A DNA stretch of 64,000 nt, taken from contig NZ_BEXF01000003.1 of assembly GCF_002897295.1 (NCBI RefSeq), forward strand, positions 1 to 64,000, given 5' to 3'. This DNA is from Brevibacillus reuszeri (GTDB lineage: Bacteria > Bacillota > Bacilli > Brevibacillales > Brevibacillaceae). Each line of letters starts with the position of its first letter. Positions within the stretch are counted from its first letter, which is position 1. Made by a program: the position numbers and the translations under genes. The notes beneath the pieces were generated by a model. The model was not told the origin of the DNA. It searched no databases and worked only from the letters and a program-made list of their open reading frames with translations. This document shows positions 46,995 through 55,053 of this stretch, in pieces.

Positions 46995-47043
46995 AAAAAA
47001 GCGCTTTGAATAACAGACGAAATAACCGCCGTTCATCAAGCGC
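46995..47043 (-). terminator. Attenuator-like hairpin between the receiver gene and eutB
   Basis: On the minus strand GCGCTTGATGAAC (from 47043) pairs with GTTATTCAAAGCGC (to 47001) through GCGCTT/AAGCGC plus flanking pairs, followed by six U residues (47000-46995). It would end transcripts from the receiver gene before eutB unless antiterminated. Confidence 0.65.
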
Positions 47044-47058
47044 CTTTGCTTTACGTTT

Positions 47059-47448
47059 TCACTTTTCATATACAATGCTTTTTTTGGCAAATGCCGAAGC
47101 TACGGCCGGTAGAAGGTCTTCCTCCATCACGGGCTTTGCTAAATAGGCACAAATTCCATTTGCCTTGTCGTGACCCACCATATCCTTTTGGCTATAGGCG
47201 GTTAAAAGGAGTACGTCTACATCCGATTCCCTGCGAATAATACCAGTCGCTGTCAATCCATCCATGACCGGCATTTTCACGTCCATGATGATGAGATGGG
47301 GCTTCCATTTTTGCGTCAATCGAACGGCTTCTTCCCCGTTTTTTCCTTCAGCCACTACGTCGTAACCCTCCGCTTGCAGCATTTCTATCAGGTCCATTCG
47401 GGTAATAGGATCATCGTCTACAATAATGATTCGATAATGATGACGCAA
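47059..47448 (-). CDS. Receiver-only response regulator (EutV-like, lacks the ANTAR domain)
   Basis: The 129-residue protein is a complete CheY-like receiver: acidic pocket DDD at 11-13, phosphoacceptor Asp56 in IIMDVKMPVMDG, Thr83 in LLTAY, Lys105 in AKPVMEEDL. In sequence it is close to the receiver of EutV, the ANTAR antiterminator of ethanolamine operons, but it ends at residue 129 with no ANTAR helix bundle. The next codon after VYEK is TGA. It starts with TTG behind AGGAGGTGG and lies between the sigma-54 activator and eutB. No cognate kinase is seen nearby. Confidence 0.85.
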   Translation of the reverse strand: MRHHYRIIIVDDDPITRMDLIEMLQAEGYDVVAEGKNGEEAVRLTQKWKPHLIIMDVKMPVMDGLTATGIIRRESDVDVLLLTAYSQKDMVGHDKANGICAYLAKPVMEEDLLPAVASAFAKKSIVYEK

Positions 47449-47469
47449 AATTCCACCTCCTGATCGTCA

Positions 47470-47485
47470 GAGAATGGACGTGCCA
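47470..47485 (-). promoter_or_regulatory. Possible sigma-54 promoter (-24 box clear, -12 box poor)
   Basis: The minus strand reads TTGGCACG (48-59 region, 47486-47479), a good -24 element, then TCCA and TTCTC where TTGC is expected for the -12 element. It is 25-40 nt upstream of the receiver gene and downstream of the sigma-54 activator gene. Position supports it; the -12 mismatch does not. Confidence 0.3.
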
Positions 47486-47644
47486 ACACTGTTTGTCCCT
47501 GCAACAAAAATCGACGCCATTGTCGATCTTTCTTATTTCTTTCAGAATAATAACATTATATCCGTAATTTTTTACTATTTCCACCCTTAATCCAGCTCTG
47601 TTCAATTGAGAGAGTTCGAATTACGTGAGTGCCTACCAAACAAG

Positions 47645-48952
47645 CTACAGCTGATATTTTTTCAATTTTTCGTAAAATCCAGATCTGCTAATACCCATCA
47701 TCCGAGCAGCCTTGGATTTGTTCCCGTTCGTCTTGCGAAGAGCGCGTTCCAGCTCTGTTTTTTCTGCAGCCTGAACGAGCGTTATGTGATCCCGTTCATC
47801 CGCTTTTTTGAGCAACTCATTAGGCAAGTCTGCAATTGAAATGCGTCCCGTTTCAGCCATAATCATACCGCACTCGATGACGTTGCGAAGCTGACGAATA
47901 TTCCCAGGCCACTCGTATTGCTCAATCAGCTTTTCGACAGAATTCTCTACTCCTGTAATGGTTGTATCCAGAATGGGATTTAGCTGCTTGATGAAAGCGT
48001 CTGTCAATACCGGGATATCGCTTTTGCGTGCTCGCAGTGGCGGGATGGAAAATGTGATCACGTGGAGACGGTAAAATAACTCTTCCCGAAACTTCTTTTG
48101 CATAATCAGCTCTTCCAAAGGAGCATTCGTTGCAGAGATGATACGTACATCGGTTTGAATCGATTTGGTACCCCCGATCCGAAAAAACTCCTTGCCCTCG
48201 ATTACACGTAGCAGCTTTGCCTGCAAATGCATGGCCATATCCCCTATCTCATCCAAAAACAAGGTTCCGCCATGTGCCAGCTCCAATTTCCCTATTCGTC
48301 CTGCCCGATCTGCACCCGTAAAGGCGCCATTCTCATAACCAAAAAATTCAGCCTCAAGCAAATGTTCGGGGACAGACGCACAGTTGATCGTAACAAAAGG
48401 ACCCGAGGCTCTCGAACTCGCATGATGGATAGCGTGTGCAAACAATTCCTTGCCCGTTCCGCTTTCCCCACGAATCATGACAGCGGTATTTCGGCGTGCC
48501 GCCTTGTGAGCCGAGCTGATCAGATCGAGCATGACTTTATCTACAGTCAAAATATGCTCCCAATGATACAAGGCTTGCGGAAAATGTTTTTGCAATGCTT
48601 TATCTGCTTGGCGATTTGCCTGATCGACCTTATCGACGAGCAAGCGTGTTCCGATCTGGCTCATTCCTTTGCCAGGGTCAACCTTATCGACTGTTGTCCC
48701 GCAGTTTTGTTCCCGAGAGATTGTTATGCTCTCCGTACTCATATAGCTTTCGATAGCAGTCGTGGAAGGAGCTTTTTCCAGTATCATCCGATACAGCTCA
48801 CGATGCGAAAAAACACCTACCAATCTGCCCTGGGTATCTCCCACAGGAAGCATATCCATCTGCGTCTCCAGCATCACGCGAGCGGCGTCTTCTAGTGTGT
48901 CGGTTGGGCTTAGGTAGGTGGTAATCGGTTGCATCATCTTTTGCATGGTCAT
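47645..48952 (-). CDS. CBS-domain sigma-54-dependent activator
   Basis: The 435-residue protein has a short N-terminal CBS-type region (about 3-80: [48 protein letters not shown]), an AAA+ sigma-54 interaction domain (about 150-370), and a C-terminal Fis-type helix-turn-helix ([23 protein letters not shown]). AAA+ motifs: Walker A GESGTGKE, the sigma-54 loop [12 protein letters not shown] (GAFTGA), Walker B LFLDEIGD and arginine finger [11 protein letters not shown]. It should activate sigma-54 RNA polymerase in answer to a ligand bound by the CBS region, probably an adenosyl compound. The gene order suggests control of eutB and eutC. The start at 48952 is chosen by homology; frame continues to 49036. 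Confidence 0.93.
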   Translation of the reverse strand: MTMQKMMQPITTYLSPTDTLEDAARVMLETQMDMLPVGDTQGRLVGVFSHRELYRMILEKAPSTTAIESYMSTESITISREQNCGTTVDKVDPGKGMSQIGTRLLVDKVDQANRQADKALQKHFPQALYHWEHILTVDKVMLDLISSAHKAARRNTAVMIRGESGTGKELFAHAIHHASSRASGPFVTINCASVPEHLLEAEFFGYENGAFTGADRAGRIGKLELAHGGTLFLDEIGDMAMHLQAKLLRVIEGKEFFRIGGTKSIQTDVRIISATNAPLEELIMQKKFREELFYRLHVITFSIPPLRARKSDIPVLTDAFIKQLNPILDTTITGVENSVEKLIEQYEWPGNIRQLRNVIECGMIMAETGRISIADLPNELLKKADERDHITLVQAAEKTELERALRKTNGNKSKAARMMGISRSGFYEKLKKYQL

Positions 48953-49063
48953 ACGTCCCCGTCCCTTTCGATACAATGAAGTCTCCTTCTTAATATCATA
49001 CGACACGGCTGGATGTATCCCTTCTCGGGCATACACAGGTTGAGGTGCATCAATACACGAATA

Positions 49064-49501
49064 TCAGACTGATTCTCCTATTTTCACGCGAAGATCGCAA
49101 ACCAGCTGGGACATTGTCACTCCTCCTAATATATCTTCCATCGCATGCTGGGCGCGGGTCAAAATCAGCTCTAGCACAAACTGAATGTTGGCTCCAACTG
49201 GGCAATTCGGATTTGGTTGGTCATGAATATGAAAAAGCTGCCCTTCTTCTACCACCTCAACAGCACGATAGACATCGAGCAACGTAATCTGCTCCAAATC
49301 CTTGGCAAGTGTAGCGCCACCAGCGCCGGCACGAACATGCACGAGCCCCGCTTTCTTTAACTGACCGAGCACTCTGCGGATAATGACGGGGTTGGTATTC
49401 ACACTTCCCGCAATCCATTCGGATGTGTTGTGAGCATGCGGGTCTACTGATAGTAGCGATAATATATGGACAGCTACAGAGAAGCGACTGCTAATTCTCA
49501 T
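49064..49501 (-). CDS. Rrf2-family transcriptional regulator
   Basis: The 145-residue protein begins MRISSRFSVAVHILSLLSV, the usual Rrf2 start, with a winged helix in residues 1-70 (IAGSVNTNPVIIRRVLGQLKKAGLVHVRAGAGGATLAKDLEQITLLDVYRAVE). The region where cluster-binding members have three Cys reads PNPNCPVGANI, with one Cys, so an Fe-S cluster is unlikely. YwnA-type members of Bacillus are similar. It is divergent from the BAAT-like gene at 49654. The ATG at 49501 follows GAAAGGGTGA by 8 nt. A 19-bp palindrome lies at 49519-49537. Confidence 0.9.
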   Translation of the reverse strand: MRISSRFSVAVHILSLLSVDPHAHNTSEWIAGSVNTNPVIIRRVLGQLKKAGLVHVRAGAGGATLAKDLEQITLLDVYRAVEVVEEGQLFHIHDQPNPNCPVGANIQFVLELILTRAQHAMEDILGGVTMSQLVCDLRVKIGESV

Positions 49502-49518
49502 GAGGGTCACCCTTTCGT

Positions 49519-49537
49519 TGTAATGATTATAGTTACA
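49519..49537. promoter_or_regulatory. Palindromic operator candidate for the Rrf2 regulator
   Basis: TGTAATGATTATAGTTACA is a TGTAA-N9-TTACA palindrome located 18-36 bp upstream of the Rrf2 start and between the two divergent genes, where an autorepressor would bind. Confidence 0.55.
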
Positions 49538-49603
49538 CCAGGTAAAGGAAGTCAAGTTAACCATTCCGTCACATCTTTTTCGTTCGTTCTTTCGTCAGTA
49601 AAC

Positions 49604-49609
49604 TATAAT
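49604..49609 (+). promoter_or_regulatory. Candidate -10 box of the BAAT-like gene
   Basis: A perfect TATAAT at 49604-49609 stands 45 bp before the start at 49654. A good -35 box is not seen at 17 bp. Confidence 0.35.
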
Positions 49610-49653
49610 TGCCTTGTCCTTATTCCATTTATTTGAAAAGGAGTGTCGTCTGC

Positions 49654-50940
49654 ATGATGCATCCACAAATAGATGTCACACCGGCAACCGCCTTGTTAGA
49701 CATACCTGTTCATATTACACTAAGCGGTTTTGCTCCTCATCAATTAATTACACTACACGCCACATTAAATAATGGTCTTCCGGGTGGAGAGCTGACAGCT
49801 TCATCCCATGCTATCTTTCAAGCTGATGAAGATGGAAATGTAGATCTGGTCTCGCAAGCCCCTCTATTTGGGACATACGAAGGCATTGATCCGATGGGGC
49901 TGTTTTGGTCTATGCACGTAAAAGCCCAGCGATTTTACAGTCCATATAGCCTCGATGATTTTGAATTTTCACCGCGCTCTACGGAAATCGTATTAACAGC
50001 AGAAGTTAATGAAAAAGCTATTGCTACAGCAACGGTCAAACGCTTCTTTGTCTCTCGCGATGTTTCCATCGTAAAGGTGAGGGAGAATGGTTTAATCGGT
50101 CAATTTTTTTACAAACAGCAGGCACAAGCCCGTCCAGCGATTCTCGTATTGGGAGGGAGTGAAGGCGGGATCGGTTCCTGCTCACAATTCGCTGCCCTTT
50201 TTGCTTCTAATGGTTATCCAGCTCTCGCCCTTGCCTACTTCCAATGTGATGACTTACCAGATGACATCCGTCAGATCCCACTCGAGTATGTACAAGAAGC
50301 GATCCAATGGCTCAAACGCCAGCCTGCTGTAGACGCGGACAAAATCGCCGTCTTCGGTCGTTCCAAAGGAGCGGAATTGGCACTCATCATGGGCTCCATC
50401 GATCCTGAAATAAAGGCGGTCATAGCTTCCAGCCCCAGCTCTACCGTGAATATTGGATGCGATCGCGAATCTACTGACTCCGAAACGTTTTCCCCTCAGT
50501 CCTCCTGGTCCTTCCGTGGTGAACCTCTTCCTTTTGTTCACTGGACACAGGAACAGTCGGAGGAATCACAGGAGCTGCTGGATGCGGGCGAAAGAATCGA
50601 TCACATCCATGCTGCTGCCTGGAAAGCGTGCGAATGGCTAGAGGACGCGGCTATTCCTGTCGAAAGGATCAATGGTCCGATCCTCTTGCTCTCATCCGAT
50701 GACGATCACTGGTGGCCTGCAGCCGAGCATTGCGAACAGATGGTTGCCCGGTTACAAGCGAATCAATTTCCTCATCGTGTCGTTCATCTCAGCTATACGG
50801 ACACAGGTCACGCCATTCGTTTTCCTTATATCCCGACTACACGGACACGCTTAAACGGCGGTACTGCGAAAAACAACGCCTACGCTTCCGAGCATTCCTG
50901 GCGTGAGGTGCTCAGCTTTCTCGAAACGACTTTTCCATAA
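49654..50940 (+). CDS. Acyl-CoA thioesterase/BAAT-like alpha/beta hydrolase
   Basis: The 428-residue protein has an N-terminal beta domain of the thioesterase/bile-acid-CoA:amino acid N-acyltransferase type (about 5-130: VTPATALLDIPVHITLSGFAPHQLITLHATL, FGTYEGIDPMGLFWSM) and a C-terminal alpha/beta hydrolase. The nucleophile is in FGRSKGAELALIMG (G-x-S-x-G, about residue 251), the Asp is near LLLSSDDDHWWP, and the His is in TGHAIRFPY. In this family the nucleophile is Ser (thioesterase) or Cys (acyltransferase); Ser here argues for a thioesterase. AAGGAGTG lies upstream of the ATG at 49654. The frame is open from 49609. Confidence 0.88.
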   Translation: MMHPQIDVTPATALLDIPVHITLSGFAPHQLITLHATLNNGLPGGELTASSHAIFQADEDGNVDLVSQAPLFGTYEGIDPMGLFWSMHVKAQRFYSPYSLDDFEFSPRSTEIVLTAEVNEKAIATATVKRFFVSRDVSIVKVRENGLIGQFFYKQQAQARPAILVLGGSEGGIGSCSQFAALFASNGYPALALAYFQCDDLPDDIRQIPLEYVQEAIQWLKRQPAVDADKIAVFGRSKGAELALIMGSIDPEIKAVIASSPSSTVNIGCDRESTDSETFSPQSSWSFRGEPLPFVHWTQEQSEESQELLDAGERIDHIHAAAWKACEWLEDAAIPVERINGPILLLSSDDDHWWPAAEHCEQMVARLQANQFPHRVVHLSYTDTGHAIRFPYIPTTRTRLNGGTAKNNAYASEHSWREVLSFLETTFP

Positions 50941-51039
50941 AACTACCGTCTACCCTGTGCTAGTCTTCGGGTTTATAATGGACAAGTCCCTACATACGAG
51001 GAACGGAATTGTCTACAAGATACAGGAGGCTAGCAGTCC

Positions 51040-51369
51040 ATGCTTGACTATGTAGTAAAGTTTATATTAGGTGGCACGATTGTAGTCATAGCGACTTATT
51101 TTAGCAAGACGAAAAATATTTTTCTATCTGGCATTATCACAACTTTGCCTATCGTCACCCTGTTGAACATGATGCTCCAAATCAAATATATGAACAGCCA
51201 AGAGTTCCATTCCGCACAAAAAAGCGGCATCCTCGGAGCGATCGGTTTGGTCTTGTTCATATCCACCTGCTACGTGTTAACAACGTGGGTTAAACCCATC
51301 TATGCGATCGCCTTTGCAATTGTGACACTGTTTTTATATTTTTGGATGTATAAGCAATTTTCCGGATGA
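51040..51369 (+). CDS. DUF3147-family small membrane protein
   Basis: The 109-residue protein has three to four membrane segments and the DUF3147 pattern: KFILGGTIVVIATYFSKTKNIFLSGIITTLPIVTLLNMML. The function is unknown. AGGAGG lies 10 nt before the ATG. It is monocistronic and followed by the MITE-like element. Confidence 0.85.
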   Translation: MLDYVVKFILGGTIVVIATYFSKTKNIFLSGIITTLPIVTLLNMMLQIKYMNSQEFHSAQKSGILGAIGLVLFISTCYVLTTWVKPIYAIAFAIVTLFLYFWMYKQFSG

Positions 51370-51389
51370 AATCATTCTCATAAGAGGTT

Positions 51390-51555
51390 GTTCAAAAAGT
51401 CGTCTTTTGATCACGAAGCAGTCCTGAAAGCGAGTTCGACATCGAAAATGGCGTTCACCTTCGAAGTCCGGTGCTCATGTAGTTTGCCTACATTCCGCTC
51501 CTCCTTCGTACGGTTCTCGCCATTTTCTCGGTGCTGAAAAGCCAACTTTTTGAAC
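51390..51555. mobile_element. MITE-like element with 25-bp imperfect terminal inverted repeats
   Basis: The element starts GTTCAAAAAGT (51390-51400) and ends ACTTTTTGAAC (51545-51555). With CTTTT/AAAAG and CAC/GTG continuing inward, about 20 of 25 bases match. GAAAATGGCG (51444-51453) is mirrored by CGCCATTTTC (51518-51527), and CTTCGAAG-like and ATGTAG/CTACAT arms lie between. No ORF is inside. It is a non-coding, highly foldable insertion of about 166 bp between DUF3147 and HIT genes. I see no clear target-site duplication. Confidence 0.6.
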
Positions 51556-51642
51556 TCGCACTATATAGAAACAGGTAAAGCCTACTTTGATGACGAAGTA
51601 GGCTTTACTGCGTATTTCATATAGGAAAGGATGCTGACAAAG

Positions 51643-51981
51643 ATGGACTGCATTTTTTGCAAAATCGTAAACGGGGAACTCCCCTCCAAGAAAGTATATG
51701 AGGATGAGCATGTAGTCGCCTTTCACGATATCAATCCAATTGCTCCCGTACACGTACTCATGATCCCGAAAAAGCATATTCAATCGGTCCTCGCGATTGA
51801 ACCGGAAGACAAGGAGCTGATCGGTCACCTCCACCTCTCCCTGCAAAAGGTAGCAGAGGAGATGGGCGTCACTGAACAAGGATTCCGTATTGTAACCAAC
51901 ATCGGCGAGCACGGTCAGCAGACGGTCTTCCATCTGCATTATCACCTGATCGGCGGCAAGCAGCTGAAATGGACCATGTAA
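51643..51981 (+). CDS. HIT-family nucleotide-binding protein
   Basis: The 112-residue protein is a histidine-triad hydrolase of the HINT branch. CIFCKIVNGE at the start and the active-site FHLHYHLIGGK (HxHxH) at about 95 are diagnostic. Such proteins cleave nucleoside phosphoramidates or adenylated products and act as dimers in the cytoplasm. The family-typical start is MDCIFCKI at 51643. An in-frame ATG at 51631 sits directly on the AAAGGA site. Confidence 0.93.
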   Translation: MDCIFCKIVNGELPSKKVYEDEHVVAFHDINPIAPVHVLMIPKKHIQSVLAIEPEDKELIGHLHLSLQKVAEEMGVTEQGFRIVTNIGEHGQQTVFHLHYHLIGGKQLKWTM

Positions 51982-51985
51982 GAGC

Positions 51986-52963
51986 TTAATCTCGCATCTG
52001 TGAAGTGATGTGGCGGGCGATTCCTTCCCCGTGAAACCGGCCATTCTCAATAAAGATAGCATTCGCGTGGTGGCCCGCCGCGATCACACCTGCGATGTAC
52101 AGATGTGGGACATTTGTCTCCATCGTATCTGCGTCATGCTGTGGTATGCCCGAATCCGGATCTGTTTTCACTCCTAGTGAATGCAAAAAAGTGCGGTCTG
52201 GACGATAGCCAATCAGGGAGAATACGTGGTCATTGTCCAAGCTGATAACCTCTGCACCCGTGTTTATATGGATTGTACGCTCTTCAATACTTGCTACGTT
52301 TGCACCAAAATACATGCGGATGCGCCCTTTGTTGATCAGACTCTCAAATACAGGTCTGGTCCACGCCTTCACCTTATCCGATAACTCTGGTCTGCGGCAA
52401 ATGACTGTCACACGTGCTCCTGCCCGCTCCAGCTCCATTGCAGCATCGACTGCCGAGTTGTTTCCTCCGACAACAGCTACATTCATCCCCGCATACGGAT
52501 GTGCTTCCTTGTAAAACGATGAGACCTTGGGAAGCTGCTCTCCTGGTACGCCCAAACGGTTTGGATTGTCAAAATAACCAGTGGCGATGATCAAATTCTT
52601 GGTATCGTATGCATGGGACGTCCCGTAGCGATCTGTTGTATTCACACGAAAGCCATCAGCTGTCTGACCAGCCCCAGTAACGGTCTCATAGACATTCACT
52701 CGGAGGTTTTCACGTGAAGCCACCAATCGGTAGTAGTTAAGAGCTTCTTGTCTCGTTGGCTTGTCATTCGCCGTCGCAAATGGAACGCCACCGATCTCCA
52801 AAAGCTCTGGCGTACTGTGAAATATCATATATGTGGGGTACCGATATATTGAATGAACAAGTGATCCCTTTTCAATAATGAGCGGATCAAGCCCGGCGCG
52901 CTTGCAGGCGATTGCTGCTGCGAGACCACAGGGTCCTCCCCCTACAATAAGTACGTCTTCCAT
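51986..52963 (-). CDS. ypdA: YpdA-family bacillithiol disulfide reductase
   Basis: The 325-residue flavoprotein has two Rossmann motifs, VLIVGGGPCGLAAAIA (FAD, about 5-20) and VAVVGGNNSAVDAAMEL (NADPH, about 165), and the C-terminal ATG-type signature VPHLYIAGVIAAGHHANAIFIENGRFHG. The lack of the redox CxxC of thioredoxin reductase separates it from TrxB. YpdA (Bdr) reduces bacillithiol disulfide, which fits a bacillithiol-producing Firmicute. The ATG is at 52963. It converges on the HIT gene with only a few bases between stops. Confidence 0.9.
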   Translation of the reverse strand: MEDVLIVGGGPCGLAAAIACKRAGLDPLIIEKGSLVHSIYRYPTYMIFHSTPELLEIGGVPFATANDKPTRQEALNYYRLVASRENLRVNVYETVTGAGQTADGFRVNTTDRYGTSHAYDTKNLIIATGYFDNPNRLGVPGEQLPKVSSFYKEAHPYAGMNVAVVGGNNSAVDAAMELERAGARVTVICRRPELSDKVKAWTRPVFESLINKGRIRMYFGANVASIEERTIHINTGAEVISLDNDHVFSLIGYRPDRTFLHSLGVKTDPDSGIPQHDADTMETNVPHLYIAGVIAAGHHANAIFIENGRFHGEGIARHITSQMRD

Positions 52964-53122
52964 TTCTCTCCCGCCTCGTTTCTTTTCGTTTCTTTTCGTC
53001 TCTCTCCTATCATTGCCCTCTTATCATACCATACCGCTACTTTTTCTAATGCCTTCACTTGGCATTGCTTTTACCAATAAATAGCCAATGAAAGACTGGT
53101 TATATCTCCTTATACTGGATGT

Positions 53123-54727
53123 ATGATGAATAAACAACGCATACATATCTGGTTTGTTTCACTTGTATTTCTGATGTACAGCCTTACGCTGGCCATTGGG
53201 GTACCCGCTTCAACAGCATCAACGAACAACCTGCGAGACATCGGAAACAGCTACGCACAAAAGCAGATTCGCTCGCTTCATGAAGCAGGTGTCATTGCCG
53301 GTGATGAAAATGGGTATTTCCACCCTACCAGTCCTGTCACTCGTGCAGAATTCGTAACGATGCTCAGTCGTACAGTAGGAATCAAGCCCGTTTCAGGAAC
53401 TGTCGTCTCCTATACAGATGTCCCGAAAAACTCATGGGCATACGGATACGTACAGGCTGCGGCTGCCCTGAATATCGCAAACGGCATCGGTCCGACTACT
53501 TTTGCCCCGAAACGTACGATTTCTCGCGAAGAAGCGGCGGCTTTTCTCGTTCGGGCATTGGAACAAAATGCTTCCACCACGACAAGCCTGAACGTAAAAG
53601 ATGCGAAAATGGTTTCGAGCTGGGCACGCAACTCAGTCAGCAAGGCCATGCAAAATAATTGGCTGGTTGGCTACCAAGGATATTTCCGCCCGTCTGCAGC
53701 CCTCTCTCGTCAAGAGACGGCCGTTATCCTACAGCGAATTCTGGATGATTTGAATGCACAGACAACTGCTACTCGGCCACTCGTATCACTAGGCTGGCAG
53801 TACCAATCCACAACGGAGGAATTTATTGCTCAAGTAAAAAAGAGTGGCGTCAACACACTGTCTCCACGATGGTATTTCCTGCAAAAAGACGGTACAGTGA
53901 GTGACTTCTCTGATGCTTCACTCGTTAACTGGGCTCATGACAACGGAAAGCAGGTTTGGGCTCTCTTTGGAAACAAATTTGATTCCGCTGCTACGCATGC
54001 CGCGCTATCTGATGCAGGCAAACGCAAGGCAATCGTACAAAAATTGTCAGGCTTTATTGACAAGTATCAATTGGATGGGATCAATGTCGATTTCGAAGGC
54101 TTTGCCCCTGGTGACCGTAATAACTTTACGCTGTTTATTCAGGAGCTGGCTGCTGCCCTGCACGCAAAGGGCGCCGTTCTTTCAGTCGATATTCCACCTG
54201 ACTCAGGTACGGATTGGAGCGAGCCCTACGACTTCGCAAAGCTGGCAAAATATGCAGACTATCTCGTATTGATGGCTTATGAAGAACATTGGGTCGGAGG
54301 GACCAAGTCAGGCTCAGTCGCTTCACTGCCTTGGATAAAAAAGATTATCTCTGATTTGCTTGCTGAAATGCCTGCGAAAAAGCTGATTGTCGGACTGCCG
54401 CTCTATACACGTGACTGGTATCAGTCAGGCAAGCAATTGCAGTCTGTCGATCTGAGTATCCCACAATCGTATCAGCTTATCTCACAATACAAGGCGAGTA
54501 CGACATGGGATGATTCTATCGGACAATACCGTTCTACCTACAAAAAACAAGGAGTGACACACACGATCTGGTTGGAGGAAAGCCGATCGATGGGGTTAAA
54601 AGTACAAGCAAGCCTGCAGTGGGACATAGGAGGATTGGCTTACTGGTATGTCGGTTCTGAATCAACCGACATGTGGACAGCCATTGCCAACTCGATTACT
54701 CTCAAGCAGGCACGTGCAAGACTGTAA
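53123..54727 (+). CDS. S-layer-anchored GH18 glycosidase (three SLH domains)
   Basis: The 534-residue exported protein has a signal peptide (about 1-31, hydrophobic FVSLVFLMYSLTLAIGV) and three SLH domains (about 36-85, 97-148, 158-207; for example FHPTSPVTRAEFVTML) that bind secondary cell-wall polymers. A glycosyl hydrolase 18 domain follows (215-530). The catalytic segment at about 318 reads DGINVDFEG, with the proton-donor Glu present and the second Asp of DxxDxDxE replaced by Asn, as in spore-cortex enzymes SleL/YaaH. It should cut N-acetylglucosamine polymers in the wall or cortex. The start has a weak ribosome binding site. Confidence 0.92.
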   Translation: MMNKQRIHIWFVSLVFLMYSLTLAIGVPASTASTNNLRDIGNSYAQKQIRSLHEAGVIAGDENGYFHPTSPVTRAEFVTMLSRTVGIKPVSGTVVSYTDVPKNSWAYGYVQAAAALNIANGIGPTTFAPKRTISREEAAAFLVRALEQNASTTTSLNVKDAKMVSSWARNSVSKAMQNNWLVGYQGYFRPSAALSRQETAVILQRILDDLNAQTTATRPLVSLGWQYQSTTEEFIAQVKKSGVNTLSPRWYFLQKDGTVSDFSDASLVNWAHDNGKQVWALFGNKFDSAATHAALSDAGKRKAIVQKLSGFIDKYQLDGINVDFEGFAPGDRNNFTLFIQELAAALHAKGAVLSVDIPPDSGTDWSEPYDFAKLAKYADYLVLMAYEEHWVGGTKSGSVASLPWIKKIISDLLAEMPAKKLIVGLPLYTRDWYQSGKQLQSVDLSIPQSYQLISQYKASTTWDDSIGQYRSTYKKQGVTHTIWLEESRSMGLKVQASLQWDIGGLAYWYVGSESTDMWTAIANSITLKQARARL

Positions 54728-54740
54728 GAATAAATAAGTG

Positions 54741-54795
54741 AAGATGATTGTGGGTGCCCCTTACACTTGTTAACCTGGGCTCTCACAATCATCTT
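54741..54795 (+). terminator. Terminator of the SLH-GH18 gene
   Basis: AAGATGATTGTG (54741-54752) pairs with CACAATCATCTT (54784-54795), then six T. Very stable. Confidence 0.85.
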
Positions 54796-55053
54796 TTTTG
54801 CAATCGGCACGAACTGCTTGCAGCTTCGTGTTAATAAGTGCCAGATGAACCTGCTCCACCAGGATGTTTGGGAGGCTCGATGATCAAGTAGTTTGTCTCA
54901 AAAGTACGGATACTAGTCACTCTATAGCCAATAACCTCCTATTGTCTTACCCATAGCGCTAGCGTATATTTAAATGCTACCCCTACACTCCCATTATCGC
55001 ATCCCTAGTCGTTTGATAAGATTAGCCACTGAATAGATAAGGAGGAATCAACA
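54796..55053. other. Intergenic region with no firm gene
   Basis: This tract holds the tail of the terminator, the weak minus-strand ORF above and the leader of the MecA-like gene. No promoter of good quality or RNA fold was identified beyond these. Confidence 0.5.
54831..54920 (-). CDS. Possible 29-residue peptide (low support)
   Basis: A minus-strand frame from GTG at 54920 to TAA at 54831 encodes VTSIRTFETNYLIIEPPKHPGG then AGSSGTY. AGGAGG lies about 14 nt upstream, which is too far, and the same frame is open a little farther (EVIGYR...). It may be a leader peptide or the remnant of a lost gene. Confidence 0.2.
   Translation of the reverse strand: MTSIRTFETNYLIIEPPKHPGGAGSSGTY

Noticed and set aside
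48227..48895. 222-residue plus-strand frame opposite the sigma-54 activator
   Set aside because: It has no ribosome binding site and runs opposite conserved AAA+ motifs, so it is a shadow frame.
54920..54980. Short frame MGKTIGGYWL next to the peptide-like frame
   Set aside because: Ten codons only and overlapping; no support beyond an ATG.
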